A DNA stretch of 64,000 nt from Marinimicrobium sp038419845 (GTDB lineage Bacteria; Pseudomonadota; Gammaproteobacteria; Pseudomonadales; Cellvibrionaceae). The stretch is taken from positions 186,001 to 250,000 of the forward strand of contig NZ_JBCAQT010000004.1 in assembly GCF_038419845.1 (NCBI RefSeq), in the 5' to 3' direction. The notes under the pieces were generated by a model. It worked only from the letters and a program-made list of their open reading frames with translations. It was not told where the DNA came from and did not search any database. The position numbers were made by a program, and so were the translations under genes. Within the stretch, counting starts at the first letter, position 1. The number at the start of each line of letters is the position of its first letter. Shown one piece after another: positions 1-8,871 of the stretch.

Positions 1-3000
1 CACCTGTATTGCCAGGGCTGCGGGCGCGAGGTGGTCAAGGACACCTCCCAGAGCGTGGTGGAGGCGCTCTACCGGGACTGGCCCGCCGACCAGCGGCTGA
101 TGGTGTGCCTGCCCATCAAGGTGCCGGAAACCCTGAGTGACGATGAGGTCCTGCAGTTGCTGGGCCAACAGGGCTACACCCGGGTCCACCAGCGCGACGG
201 CCACCGGGTGGAGGTGGTGCAGGACCGGCTCAAGCTGACCGACGCCAACCGGGGCCGACTGACCGAAGCCGTGGAAACCGCCCTGCACTACGGCAAGGGG
301 CACGTGCGGGTCTACCCTATGGATGCGGACAAGCGCGTGGGCAAGCCGCAGCGTTTTTCCAGCCACCACCACTGCCCGAGCTGCGATATCGACTACCCGG
401 AGCCCGGCCCCAGTCAATTCTCCTTCAACTCGCCCCTGGGCGCCTGCGAGAGCTGCCGGGGCTTTGGTCGCATCATTGGCGTTGACTATGGCCTGGTGAT
501 TCCGGACGAGCGCAAAAGCCTGAAAGACGGCGCGATCAAACCGATCCAGACGCCCTCCTTCAACGAAGTCCAGCGAGACCTGATCCGCTTCGCCAAAAAG
601 CGCGGTATTCCCATCACCAAACCCTGGGCCGAACTGAGCGAAGACCAGAAACAGTGGGTCATCCAGGGCGAAGGCGGCTGGGACAAAGGCGTCTGGTACG
701 GCATCCGGGAGTTTTTCGACTGGCTGGAAAGCAAGTCCTACAAAATGCACATCCGGGTACTGCTGTCCAAATACCGCGCCTACACCCCCTGCAAGGAATG
801 CGGCGGCGCTCGCCTGAAGCCCAGCTCGCTCTGGTGGCGGGTCGGCTCGTTTGAGGCCGCCGAGCAGGCGCTGACCGGCCGCGCCCGTTTTGTGCCCCAG
901 GGCAACCAGCTGCCGAAGGAACGCTTCAACCAGTTGCCGGGCCTGAACATCGCCGATGTGATGCAACTGCCCCTGGCCCGCTGCGCCGACTTTTTTGAAA
1001 CCATGGGCAACGCCAACGCGGACGAGCCCACCCAACTCCTGCTGGAAGAAATCCGCTCGCGCCTGGGCTACCTGTGCGAAGTGGGCCTGGACTACCTGAC
1101 CCTGGACCGCCAGTCCCGCACCCTGAGCGGCGGCGAAGTGCAGCGTATCAACCTGACCACGGCGTTGGGCACCTCTCTGGTGAACACCCTGTTCGTGCTG
1201 GACGAACCCAGTACCGGCCTGCACCCGCGTGACATACAGCGGCTGGTCAAAGTGCTGCACCGCCTGCGCGATGCCGGCAACTCCCTGCTGGTGGTGGAGC
1301 ACGACCCCCAGGTGATCCTCGCCGCCGACCGTATTCTGGATATCGGCCCCGGCCCGGGCCGCCACGGCGGCAATATCGAATTCTTCGGCACGCCCAACGC
1401 ATTGATGCGCAAGGCGGGCAACCTCACCGCCCGCTACCTGAGCGGCAAGGAACAGGTGTCGAGCCCCCAGGCCATCGAGGGCGCGACAGAAAAACAGTCG
1501 TTGACCATCCACGGCGCCAGCGAACACAACCTGAAAAACATCGACGTGACCATTCCGTTGAAACAGCTGGTGTGCCTGACCGGTGTGAGCGGTTCCGGTA
1601 AATCCACCCTGATGCGCCAGATCCTCTACCCGGCGATTCTCAAACACCTGGGCGAACAGACCGAAGCACCCGGCGTGTACCAGCGCATCGACGGGCTGGA
1701 GCAGATCGACCGGGCGGTGATGGTGGACCAGAGCCCCATCGGCAAAACCACCCGCTCCACGCCCGCCACCTACGTGGGCGCCTTCGATGCCATCCGCAAA
1801 CTCTTTGTTGCCACACCGCTGGCCAAAGAGCGCGGCTATACCCCGGGCACTTTCAGTTTCAACTCCGGCAATGGCCGCTGCCCCACCTGTCAGGGCAACG
1901 GCTTCGAGCATGTGGAAATGCAGTTTCTGAGCGATGTGTACCTGCGCTGTCCGGACTGCGACGGCAAACGCTTCCGCGATGAGATTCTGGAAGTGAAACT
2001 GCTGCAGGATGCCGACGAGGGTCGCCGGGCGCTGTCAATTGCCGACGCCCTGGCGATGACCGTGGCCGAAGCGCTGGAGTTTTTTCAGGACAAACCCGAA
2101 GTGCAGCGCAGCCTGCAACCACTGGCGGACGTAGGCCTGGACTATGTGCAACTGGGCCAGGCCGTGCCCACCCTCAGCGGCGGCGAAGCGCAACGACTGA
2201 AACTGGCCGGGCATTTGGCTAACACCAAGGCCAAAGACAAAGAACATATCCTGTTTCTGTTCGACGAGCCCACCACTGGTCTGCACTTTGCCGATATCGC
2301 CACCCTGATGGGCGCCTTCCGCCAGTTGCAGACCGCAGGCCATTCGCTGCTGGTGATCGAACACAATCTGGATGTCATTCGCGCCTCGGACTGGTTGATC
2401 GACATCGGCCCGGAAGGCGGTGACGCCGGCGGCGAGTTGCTGGCGACGGGCACGCCCGCCCAGATTATGGCGAGCAACAAAGGCTACACCGCCCAGGCAT
2501 TGCGCGAGTACGAAGAGTCCCTGACCCAGGGCATCGCCCTGCCCGCGCCCACCAAGAAACGCAAACGCAAAACCGATCAGGTGATCAGCGTGCACCATGC
2601 GCGCGAACACAACCTGAAGAATATCGACGTCACCATTCCGCGCGATAAACTCACCGTCATCTCCGGTGTGAGCGGCAGTGGTAAAAGCACCCTCGCCTTT
2701 GATCTGATTTTTGGCGAAGGCCAGCGCCGCTACCTGGAATCCCTGAACGCCTACGCCCGGCAGTTTGTGCAGCCCGCCTCGCGCCCGGATGTGGATGCCA
2801 TCTACGGCATTCCCCCGGCCGTGGCCATCGAGCAGCGCACCAGTCGCGGCGGTCGCAAAAGCACCCTGGCGACCCTGACCGAAATCTATCACTACCTGCG
2901 GTTGCTATACGTCAAGCTCGGCACCCAACACTGCCCGGAATGCGAAGTACCCATCGAACCGCAGACCCCCGCCGCCATTCTGGCGCGGGTGCAAAAAGAC

Positions 3001-5181
3001 TATCGCCAGCGCGAAGTCACGCTGCTCGCCCCCATGGTGGTGGCGCGCAAAGGCATCTACCGCGAACTGGCCGAATGGGCCGCCGCGCGCGGCTACACGA
3101 AACTGCGGGTGGATGGCGAGTATCAACCCACCGACAACTGGCCCAAGCTGGACCGCTACCGCGAGCACAACATCGAACTGCCACTGATGGACGTGACCGT
3201 CTCGGCCAACAGCGAGCGGCAATTGATGGACGGCCTGGAACAGGCACTGGATCTGGGCAACGGGATTGTGATTGTCGCCCCGGTTGATAAACGAACCGGC
3301 AAACAGGCCGCAGGCGAACGGCTGTTCTCCACCAAGCGCGCCTGCCCCAGCTGCGGCAACGGTTTCGACGAGCTGGACCCGCGCCTGTTCTCCTACAACT
3401 CCAAACACGGCTGGTGCCAGCGCTGCTACGGCACTGGGCAGATCATCAAAGGCTTTGACGAGGAGCAGACCGGCGAGGAACGCACCTGGCTGCCGGATGA
3501 GGAGCAGGGCACCGAAAAAACCTGTCCAAGCTGCGACGGCCAACGCCTGAACCCAACGGCTCTGGCCGTGCGCTTTCGCGACCGCTCCATCGCCGAGCTG
3601 GCCTCACTGCCGGTGGACGCCGCCGAGCAGTGGTTCAAAACCCTCAAACTGAAAACCAATGAACAGGCCATCGCCCGTGACCTGCTGACCGAAATGCACA
3701 GCCGCCTGCAGTTTCTGCAGAAAGTCGGGCTCGACTACCTGAGTCTGGACCGCGCCGCGCCCACCCTGAGCGGCGGCGAAGCCCAGCGCATCCGTCTGGC
3801 CGCGCAACTGGGTTCCAGCCTCCAGGGCGTGTGCTACGTACTGGACGAGCCCACCATCGGCCTGCACACCCGGGACAACCGCAAACTGATCGAAACCCTG
3901 CGCGAGCTGCAACAACAGGGCAACACCGTGGTGGTGGTCGAGCACGACGAAGACACCATCCGCGAAGCCGACCACCTGATCGACATGGGCCCGCGCGCGG
4001 GCATCAACGGCGGCGAAGTGGTGGCCCACGGCAGCCTCAAACAGGTCATGGGCAACAAGCGCTCCCTCACCGGGCAGATGCTCTCCGAACCCCTGCGGCA
4101 CCCCATGCCCGACCTGCGCAACACCACCATGCGCCAGCTCTGGGACAAGGAGAGCCTGCACATCGAGGGCGCTCACCAGAACAACCTGCGCAAGGTCAAT
4201 GTGAGTGTGCCCCTGCGGCAACTGGTGACCATCACCGGCGTCAGCGGCAGCGGCAAAAGCACCCTGATACGCGGCGTGCTCTACCCCAACCTGAAACAGG
4301 CCATCGCCCAGAAACGCAAAACCAAACAGACCTGGACCGGTGCGAGCCAGATCACCGGATGGGAAAGCGTCGACCGCATCCTGGAAGTCGACCAGACCCC
4401 CATCGGCAAAACCCCGCGCTCCTGCCCGGCCACCTACATCGGCATCTGGGACACCATCCGCAAACTCTTTGCCGGCACTGTGGACGCGAGACTGCGCGGC
4501 TACACCCCCGCCCGCTTTTCCTTCAATGCGGGCGACGGACGCTGCAGCGCCTGCGGCGGCCAGGGTGAACAGAAAATCGAAATGAACTTCCTGCCCGACG
4601 TGCGCGTGCCCTGCGACGTGTGCCACGGCTGGCGCTTCAACGACGAGACCCTGAGCGTCACCTACAAGGGCAAACACATCGGCGACGTCCTCGCCATGAA
4701 CATCGACGAAGCCGTCGAGTTCTTCGCCCCCATCACCAAAGTCCACCACGCCCTGCGCCTGCTGCAGGATGTGGGCCTCGGCTACCTGACCCTGGGCCAA
4801 CAAAGCCCCACCCTGAGCGGCGGGGAGGCCCAGCGCATCAAACTCGTGGCCGAACTCAGCAAAGCCAACATGACCCCGGAAGACAACAAAGGAAGAAGGT
4901 CAGCCCACAACCTCTACGTCCTCGACGAACCCACCGTCGGCCTGCATATGGCCGACGTGGACAAACTCCTGCATGTGCTGCATCGGCTGGTGGACGCGGG
5001 CAACTCCGTGCTGGTGATTGAGCACAACCTGGACGTGATTGCCGAGGCGGATTGGGTGATTGATATGGGGCCGGAAGGAGGTAGCCAGGGCGGCAGAGTG
5101 ATCGCCCAAGGTAGGCCGGAGACATTGGTCAAGCGCAAGCGGTCTTATACGGGACAGTATTTAAGGGACGTTCTGGGTTAA
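1..5181 (+). CDS. uvrA: Double-length UvrA-type excinuclease ATPase, 5' end outside the window
   Basis: UvrA-family ABC ATPases recognise damaged DNA in nucleotide excision repair. The reading frame is open from base 1, so the true start lies upstream. About 1726 residues are visible, against roughly 940 for a normal UvrA, because two UvrA units are fused in tandem. Walker A motifs (GVSGSGKST) start near 1582, 2665 and 4237; the first module's Walker A is off the window. LSGGE signatures lie near 1123, 2173, 3766 and 4813, each followed by a DEPT/DEPST Walker B. Zinc-type CxxC pairs are present in both halves. Unit 2 starts near 2580 and appears to keep the UvrB-binding insert (around 2940-3300). 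It could be a class II-like UvrA acting outside classical repair. Family is certain; physiological role is not. Confidence 0.95.
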   Translation, partial: HLYCQGCGREVVKDTSQSVVEALYRDWPADQRLMVCLPIKVPETLSDDEVLQLLGQQGYTRVHQRDGHRVEVVQDRLKLTDANRGRLTEAVETALHYGKGHVRVYPMDADKRVGKPQRFSSHHHCPSCDIDYPEPGPSQFSFNSPLGACESCRGFGRIIGVDYGLVIPDERKSLKDGAIKPIQTPSFNEVQRDLIRFAKKRGIPITKPWAELSEDQKQWVIQGEGGWDKGVWYGIREFFDWLESKSYKMHIRVLLSKYRAYTPCKECGGARLKPSSLWWRVGSFEAAEQALTGRARFVPQGNQLPKERFNQLPGLNIADVMQLPLARCADFFETMGNANADEPTQLLLEEIRSRLGYLCEVGLDYLTLDRQSRTLSGGEVQRINLTTALGTSLVNTLFVLDEPSTGLHPRDIQRLVKVLHRLRDAGNSLLVVEHDPQVILAADRILDIGPGPGRHGGNIEFFGTPNALMRKAGNLTARYLSGKEQVSSPQAIEGATEKQSLTIHGASEHNLKNIDVTIPLKQLVCLTGVSGSGKSTLMRQILYPAILKHLGEQTEAPGVYQRIDGLEQIDRAVMVDQSPIGKTTRSTPATYVGAFDAIRKLFVATPLAKERGYTPGTFSFNSGNGRCPTCQGNGFEHVEMQFLSDVYLRCPDCDGKRFRDEILEVKLLQDADEGRRALSIADALAMTVAEALEFFQDKPEVQRSLQPLADVGLDYVQLGQAVPTLSGGEAQRLKLAGHLANTKAKDKEHILFLFDEPTTGLHFADIATLMGAFRQLQTAGHSLLVIEHNLDVIRASDWLIDIGPEGGDAGGELLATGTPAQIMASNKGYTAQALREYEESLTQGIALPAPTKKRKRKTDQVISVHHAREHNLKNIDVTIPRDKLTVISGVSGSGKSTLAFDLIFGEGQRRYLESLNAYARQFVQPASRPDVDAIYGIPPAVAIEQRTSRGGRKSTLATLTEIYHYLRLLYVKLGTQHCPECEVPIEPQTPAAILARVQKDYRQREVTLLAPMVVARKGIYRELAEWAAARGYTKLRVDGEYQPTDNWPKLDRYREHNIELPLMDVTVSANSERQLMDGLEQALDLGNGIVIVAPVDKRTGKQAAGERLFSTKRACPSCGNGFDELDPRLFSYNSKHGWCQRCYGTGQIIKGFDEEQTGEERTWLPDEEQGTEKTCPSCDGQRLNPTALAVRFRDRSIAELASLPVDAAEQWFKTLKLKTNEQAIARDLLTEMHSRLQFLQKVGLDYLSLDRAAPTLSGGEAQRIRLAAQLGSSLQGVCYVLDEPTIGLHTRDNRKLIETLRELQQQGNTVVVVEHDEDTIREADHLIDMGPRAGINGGEVVAHGSLKQVMGNKRSLTGQMLSEPLRHPMPDLRNTTMRQLWDKESLHIEGAHQNNLRKVNVSVPLRQLVTITGVSGSGKSTLIRGVLYPNLKQAIAQKRKTKQTWTGASQITGWESVDRILEVDQTPIGKTPRSCPATYIGIWDTIRKLFAGTVDARLRGYTPARFSFNAGDGRCSACGGQGEQKIEMNFLPDVRVPCDVCHGWRFNDETLSVTYKGKHIGDVLAMNIDEAVEFFAPITKVHHALRLLQDVGLGYLTLGQQSPTLSGGEAQRIKLVAELSKANMTPEDNKGRRSAHNLYVLDEPTVGLHMADVDKLLHVLHRLVDAGNSVLVIEHNLDVIAEADWVIDMGPEGGSQGGRVIAQGRPETLVKRKRSYTGQYLRDVLG

Positions 5182-5241
5182 GAGAGTAATAATTTCCCGG
5201 GGGGACAGCAGGTGCGTCTGGAGCTTTTCTTCTCCACCTAA

Positions 5242-5284
5242 ACTTTCCGTAGGGCGGATAAGCCGCAGGCGCATCCGCCGCAAC
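5242..5284 (+). repeat. REP-like palindromic repeat, copy A
   Basis: A 43-bp element containing GTAGGGCGGATAAGCC and GCGCATCCGCCGC, which form an imperfect palindrome. It lies between the convergent uvrA-like and relB-like genes. It matches the reverse complement of copy B (8805-8847) at 41 of 43 bases, so the two copies bracket the relB/nuclease-helicase/DsbA segment in inverted orientation. Such elements often act as transcript 3' ends; that role is inferred here. Confidence 0.8.
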
Positions 5285-5303
5285 CGGTACCGACCACCTT
5301 ACG

Positions 5304-5597
5304 TCAGTCACTATTTTGCTTCCCTTCAATTAAAGCCAGGGCCTCACCGACAACCTGTTGATGAGGGCTTCCCGCTCCCGTGTCCGCCAAAGCCTCCAGG
5401 ACCTTCTCGCGGAACCAGACGTCATGCGCCTCCTGATCAGTTGTAAGGCCTGCGGGCAATCCCCCTTCTTTGCTGACACGGGTCAACAGAATACGGACAG
5501 CGTCTGACACCGTCAGGCCAACATCGGCCAGCTTTTGTGCCGCATCCGCTTTGAGTTTGTCATCTACCCGGACATGCAACATTGATGTATGGGCCAT
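5304..5597 (-). CDS. RelB/DinJ-family antitoxin without a visible toxin
   Basis: A 97-residue protein with the RelB/DinJ ribbon-helix-helix pattern: an N-terminal strand (LHVRVDDKLKADAA) followed by LADVGLTVSDAVRILLTRV. These antitoxins bind DNA as dimers, repress their own promoter and neutralise a RelE/YafQ mRNA interferase. I chose the ATG at 5597 because GGAGGT lies 7 nt upstream; an ATG 15 nt earlier has no such signal. A perfect inverted repeat (5632-5651) sits in the upstream region. The toxin gene normally follows the antitoxin, but only 122 bp separate this stop from the uvrA-like gene and they hold REP copy A. The antitoxin therefore looks orphaned. It is divergent from the nuclease-helicase at 5791. 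Confidence 0.85.
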   Translation of the reverse strand: MAHTSMLHVRVDDKLKADAAQKLADVGLTVSDAVRILLTRVSKEGGLPAGLTTDQEAHDVWFREKVLEALADTGAGSPHQQVVGEALALIEGKQNSD

Positions 5598-5631
5598 GAT
5601 TGCTACCTCCAAAACTAAGCATGCTTCATTT

Positions 5632-5651
5632 TGTATCTCATTTGAGATACA
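5632..5651. promoter_or_regulatory. Likely RelB operator (perfect inverted repeat)
   Basis: TGTATCTCA-TT-TGAGATACA is a perfect 9-bp inverted repeat with a 2-bp centre, 34 bp upstream of the relB-like start and in the divergent region shared with the nuclease-helicase gene. Ribbon-helix-helix antitoxins bind short palindromes of this kind, so it is a good candidate autoregulatory operator. It may also control the gene at 5791. Confidence 0.65.
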
Positions 5652-5790
5652 GTCAAGCGGAAGAGGCCTTAAATGGAACAGTATTTGGAAGAGATGCTAG
5701 GCTAATGGCATTAAAGTCCCCATATAGCTCTCTATGTGGGCCAAAGTTGATTTGCCACCCTGACATAACACCAAAAGGCACAGTTAAAAC

Positions 5791-7809
5791 ATGGAATATA
5801 GCCTAGAGAACTCCAACGGCATCATTCGCCGATGGATGTACGGCGAAAAGCTGGAGCATTTCCTTCAAAAGGATGCAGACTCGATACTAGGAGAGCTGGG
5901 CAGGCACTCCCTTGGCAGCATTGAATCCACTCAGAGGAATGCCTGGAGCGATCAGATTCGCATTATGAAATCTGTTGCGTTCCCGGAGTCGCTGGCTTCA
6001 GAAGCTCGCATTTACTTCGAGCTCACCGTGCCGAGGTTAGGTCGTCGCGCCGATGTTGTACTGATAATCGGACACATCATGTTTATCTTAGAGTTCAAAG
6101 CGGGTGAATCCACTTTTAACCGTTCGGCACTTGATCAAGTATGGGACTACGCGCTTGATTTTAAGAATTTCCACGACGCCAGTCACGCTCTGAATATTAT
6201 TCCTGTATTGATTGCGACAGAAGCCCCCAGGCAACCTGTGACGATATGTTCTAGCACCCATAACGACGGGCTGACTCAACCAACCTGCGTAGCGCCCAGT
6301 CAAATCGGGGATATCATCCACAACGGCCTAGCTCATTTTCGCGCTCCACTTATTGATGCGGAAGCTTGGGAGCGTGGCCGATACATGCCAACTCCAACCA
6401 TCGTTGAGGCAGCCCGCGCGCTCTACGCCGGACATGCGGTAGAAGATATATCACGCAGCGACGCTGGCGCGCAGAATCTGCAGGTCACCGCCAAGAAGGT
6501 CGACACTATCATTGAGCACTCTCGCAGTGAACGTCGAAAAGCGATCTGCTTCGTGACCGGAGTTCCCGGCGCTGGCAAGACGCTGGTAGGACTGGACGTG
6601 GCCACCCGGCACCTCAATCCCAACAGCGAGACTTACAGCGTATTCTTGTCGGGCAATGGACCGTTAGTGGCGGTATTGCGTGAAGCATTAACCCGGGACC
6701 GAGTGGAACAGACCCGCCAATTGGGAAACGTCATACGTAAAGGCGACGCCAAGAAAGAAGTCGAAACCTTTATTCAGAACGTGCATCATTTCCGCGATGA
6801 GTATTTAAATGACGCTGGCGCCCCTCCCGAACACGTCGTTTTATTTGACGAAGCTCAACGAGCCTGGACCCTCTCGCAAACTAGTAGCTTTATGCAGCAA
6901 AAGAAAGGAAAACCGGATTTTAATCAGTCTGAACCGGAGTTCCTAATTTCCTGTCTTGACCGCCATCACGATTGGTCTGTCGTAATTTGTCTGGTAGGCA
7001 GCGGACAGGAAATAAATACTGGAGAGGCTGGCATTAGTGAGTGGTTCGACGCCATATTGAAGCGTTTTCAATCGTGGGATGTCTATTTATCATCGAACCT
7101 TACCGAAGCAGAGTACCGAGGCGGAGAGACGTTTCAGCGAATAATTCACCGCCCTAATACCTACGTGGATAGCAATTTACACCTCGCCACCTCAATGCGC
7201 TCGTTTCGCGCCGAAACACTAAGCCGCTTCGTGCGTGAAGTGCTCGACCTCGAAGTCGAATCTGCTAAAGCCACTCTTTCTGGCCTCCAGGAGCGCTACC
7301 CCATTGTGCTTACTCGAAACCTGTCCCGCGCCAAACAGTGGCTTCGCCAACAGGCCCGAGGTTCGGAGCGCTATGGAATTGTCGTCTCTTCACGTGCAGA
7401 ACGCCTTAAGCCCCACGCCATCGACGTCCGTGTTAAAACTGACCCCGTAAAATGGTTTCTCGAAGGAAAAGAAGACACCCGATCTTCCTATTATCTCGAG
7501 GACGTTGCCACGGAATTTCAGGTTCAAGGCCTGGAGCTAGACTGGGCCTGTGTTGTATGGGATGGAGACCTTCGTTTCAACGGCGACCAATGGGCGCACA
7601 ACCAATTCCGTGGCTCACGATGGACCCGGATCAATAAGGTTGATCGAAAACGCTACTTAGAGAACGCTTACCGAGTGCTCCTGACGCGTGCGCGACAAGG
7701 CATGGTAGTCGTCGTGCCCGAAGGAGACGGCAATGACGCGACTCGGCCCCACGACTACTACGACCCCACTTACAACTATTTAAAGTCACTGGGATTAAAG
7801 ACCCTCTGA
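5791..7809 (+). CDS. DUF2075-type P-loop helicase with N-terminal PD-(D/E)xK-like nuclease motif
   Basis: A 672-residue protein. Residues 84-103 show a nuclease-like core: Asp88, then after 12 residues E101-F-K103 within a hydrophobic strand, the D...ExK layout of restriction-type nucleases. A Walker A motif (GVPGAGKT) lies near residue 255 and a Walker B-like VVLFDEAQRAW near 348. Late helicase motifs (EFQVQGLELDWACVVW; RVLLTRAR) are near 575-640. This matches DUF2075/Schlafen-type ATPases. Nuclease-helicase fusions are common among phage-defence proteins, but defence is inference. The start has a poor ribosome-binding site; ATG 5839 is an alternative. The gene is less GC-rich than its neighbours and sits between REP repeats, consistent with transfer. 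No partner gene is visible apart from the divergent antitoxin. Confidence 0.8.
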   Translation: MEYSLENSNGIIRRWMYGEKLEHFLQKDADSILGELGRHSLGSIESTQRNAWSDQIRIMKSVAFPESLASEARIYFELTVPRLGRRADVVLIIGHIMFILEFKAGESTFNRSALDQVWDYALDFKNFHDASHALNIIPVLIATEAPRQPVTICSSTHNDGLTQPTCVAPSQIGDIIHNGLAHFRAPLIDAEAWERGRYMPTPTIVEAARALYAGHAVEDISRSDAGAQNLQVTAKKVDTIIEHSRSERRKAICFVTGVPGAGKTLVGLDVATRHLNPNSETYSVFLSGNGPLVAVLREALTRDRVEQTRQLGNVIRKGDAKKEVETFIQNVHHFRDEYLNDAGAPPEHVVLFDEAQRAWTLSQTSSFMQQKKGKPDFNQSEPEFLISCLDRHHDWSVVICLVGSGQEINTGEAGISEWFDAILKRFQSWDVYLSSNLTEAEYRGGETFQRIIHRPNTYVDSNLHLATSMRSFRAETLSRFVREVLDLEVESAKATLSGLQERYPIVLTRNLSRAKQWLRQQARGSERYGIVVSSRAERLKPHAIDVRVKTDPVKWFLEGKEDTRSSYYLEDVATEFQVQGLELDWACVVWDGDLRFNGDQWAHNQFRGSRWTRINKVDRKRYLENAYRVLLTRARQGMVVVVPEGDGNDATRPHDYYDPTYNYLKSLGLKTL

Positions 7810-8075
7810 GAGACGGCAGACAGGACGGGCTAGTGGTCCACCTATCTACCATTCAAAATCACTTGCTCACCAATGCCAAAATGGTCTTAATCTGTCAGGC
7901 ACAATCTTTGCGCTCCTTGACGGTGCAGGGCCGGAGGCTGATGCTATAAAGAGGGAGCCGATCAGAAGCCTTGCTGTGGGCAAAGTGAGATGGGGGTTGA
8001 ATACGGCTCTATCCGCCGTCACCTACCTTATAGCACCTCTGCTACACTCAAAGATCACCTGATCCGGAGCCCCCC

Positions 8076-8735
8076 ATGAAGCATCTACATATCGATATCG
8101 TGTCCGACATTGCCTGCCCCTGGTGTGCCATTGGCTACGCCCGGCTGGATCGGGCGAAGCAGGCGCTGGCGGGGGAGATCGAGTTTACCGAGCAGTGGCG
8201 GGCCTTTGAGCTGAACCCGGACGATGACGCCGAGCCCGAGCCCATTCTGCCGGCGCTGGCGCGCAAGTACGGCCGGCCGGAGTCGGAGATGCGGGACGCC
8301 CAGGCCGATATGATGGCCATTGCCAGGTCGCTGGGGATCAACTTTGAGAAGATGCAGGAGCGCTATACCTGCAATACCTTTGATGCCCACCGGCTGGTCA
8401 AGTGGGCCGCCACCCACGATAAGGCCACTTTCATGAAGAAAGCACTGTTCGAGGCCTATTTCGGGCGTGCCGAGGACGTCTCCAAAACCGGGGTGTTGCT
8501 CGGCTGCGCCGAGGCCGCCGGGCTGGATGCGGACGAGGCGCAGCGGGTTCTGGAGAGCGACGATTTCGCCCAGGCGGTCATGGACGAGGAGCAGACGTAT
8601 CAGCGCGCCGGTGTTACGGCTGTGCCGGGGTTTATCGTGAATGATCAGTATCTGATTTCTGGTGCGCAGGATTCTGAGACGTTGGTGGAGGCGTTTCGGA
8701 ATATTGCGAAGGAGTCGGAGGGGGAAGTTGAGTAG
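8076..8735 (+). CDS. DsbA-family FrnE-like oxidoreductase
   Basis: A 219-residue protein with a thioredoxin fold and helical insertion of the DsbA/FrnE/2-hydroxychromene-2-carboxylate isomerase type. The N-terminal motif DIACPWCAIG holds the CPWC redox pair at residues 14-17. A cis-proline region (GVTAVPGFIVNDQYLISGAQ) near residue 185 is typical of FrnE-like proteins. There is no signal peptide, so it should act in the cytoplasm as a thiol-disulfide oxidoreductase. GGAG lies upstream of the ATG. It is a single-gene unit, convergent with the ThuA-dehydrogenase gene, with REP copy B between them. The natural substrate cannot be deduced. Confidence 0.88.
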   Translation: MKHLHIDIVSDIACPWCAIGYARLDRAKQALAGEIEFTEQWRAFELNPDDDAEPEPILPALARKYGRPESEMRDAQADMMAIARSLGINFEKMQERYTCNTFDAHRLVKWAATHDKATFMKKALFEAYFGRAEDVSKTGVLLGCAEAAGLDADEAQRVLESDDFAQAVMDEEQTYQRAGVTAVPGFIVNDQYLISGAQDSETLVEAFRNIAKESEGEVE

Positions 8736-8804
8736 ATATAGGTTTTGAGGGATTTGGCCAGGGCGGCGATCAGGTTATGGAAAGGAGGTAACGGTTGCGT
8801 TGGG

Positions 8805-8865
8805 TTGCGGCGGATGCGCCTTAGGCTTATCCGCCCTACGGAAAGTAGTGTAGGGCGGATAAGGT
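8805..8865. repeat. REP-like repeat copy B plus inverted partial copy forming a hairpin
   Basis: 8805-8847 is the reverse complement of copy A with two differences. A partial second copy follows directly, so CTTATCCGCCCTAC (8827-8840) and GTAGGGCGGATAAG (8851-8864) form a perfect 14-bp inverted repeat with a 10-nt loop. It lies between the convergent stops at 8735 and 8872, where a strong hairpin could end transcription from both sides. There is no clear T-run. Confidence 0.8.
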
Positions 8866-8871
8866 TGGGGG

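Noticed and set aside
3604..4803. A 399-codon minus-strand frame
   Set aside because: Antisense shadow of the double UvrA gene, composed of Gly/Ala/Val/His-rich sequence without motifs.
5182..5303. Search for a RelE/YafQ toxin next to the antitoxin
   Set aside because: Only 122 bp remain, filled by a REP-like repeat; no coding frame of toxin length exists there or just upstream of the antitoxin.
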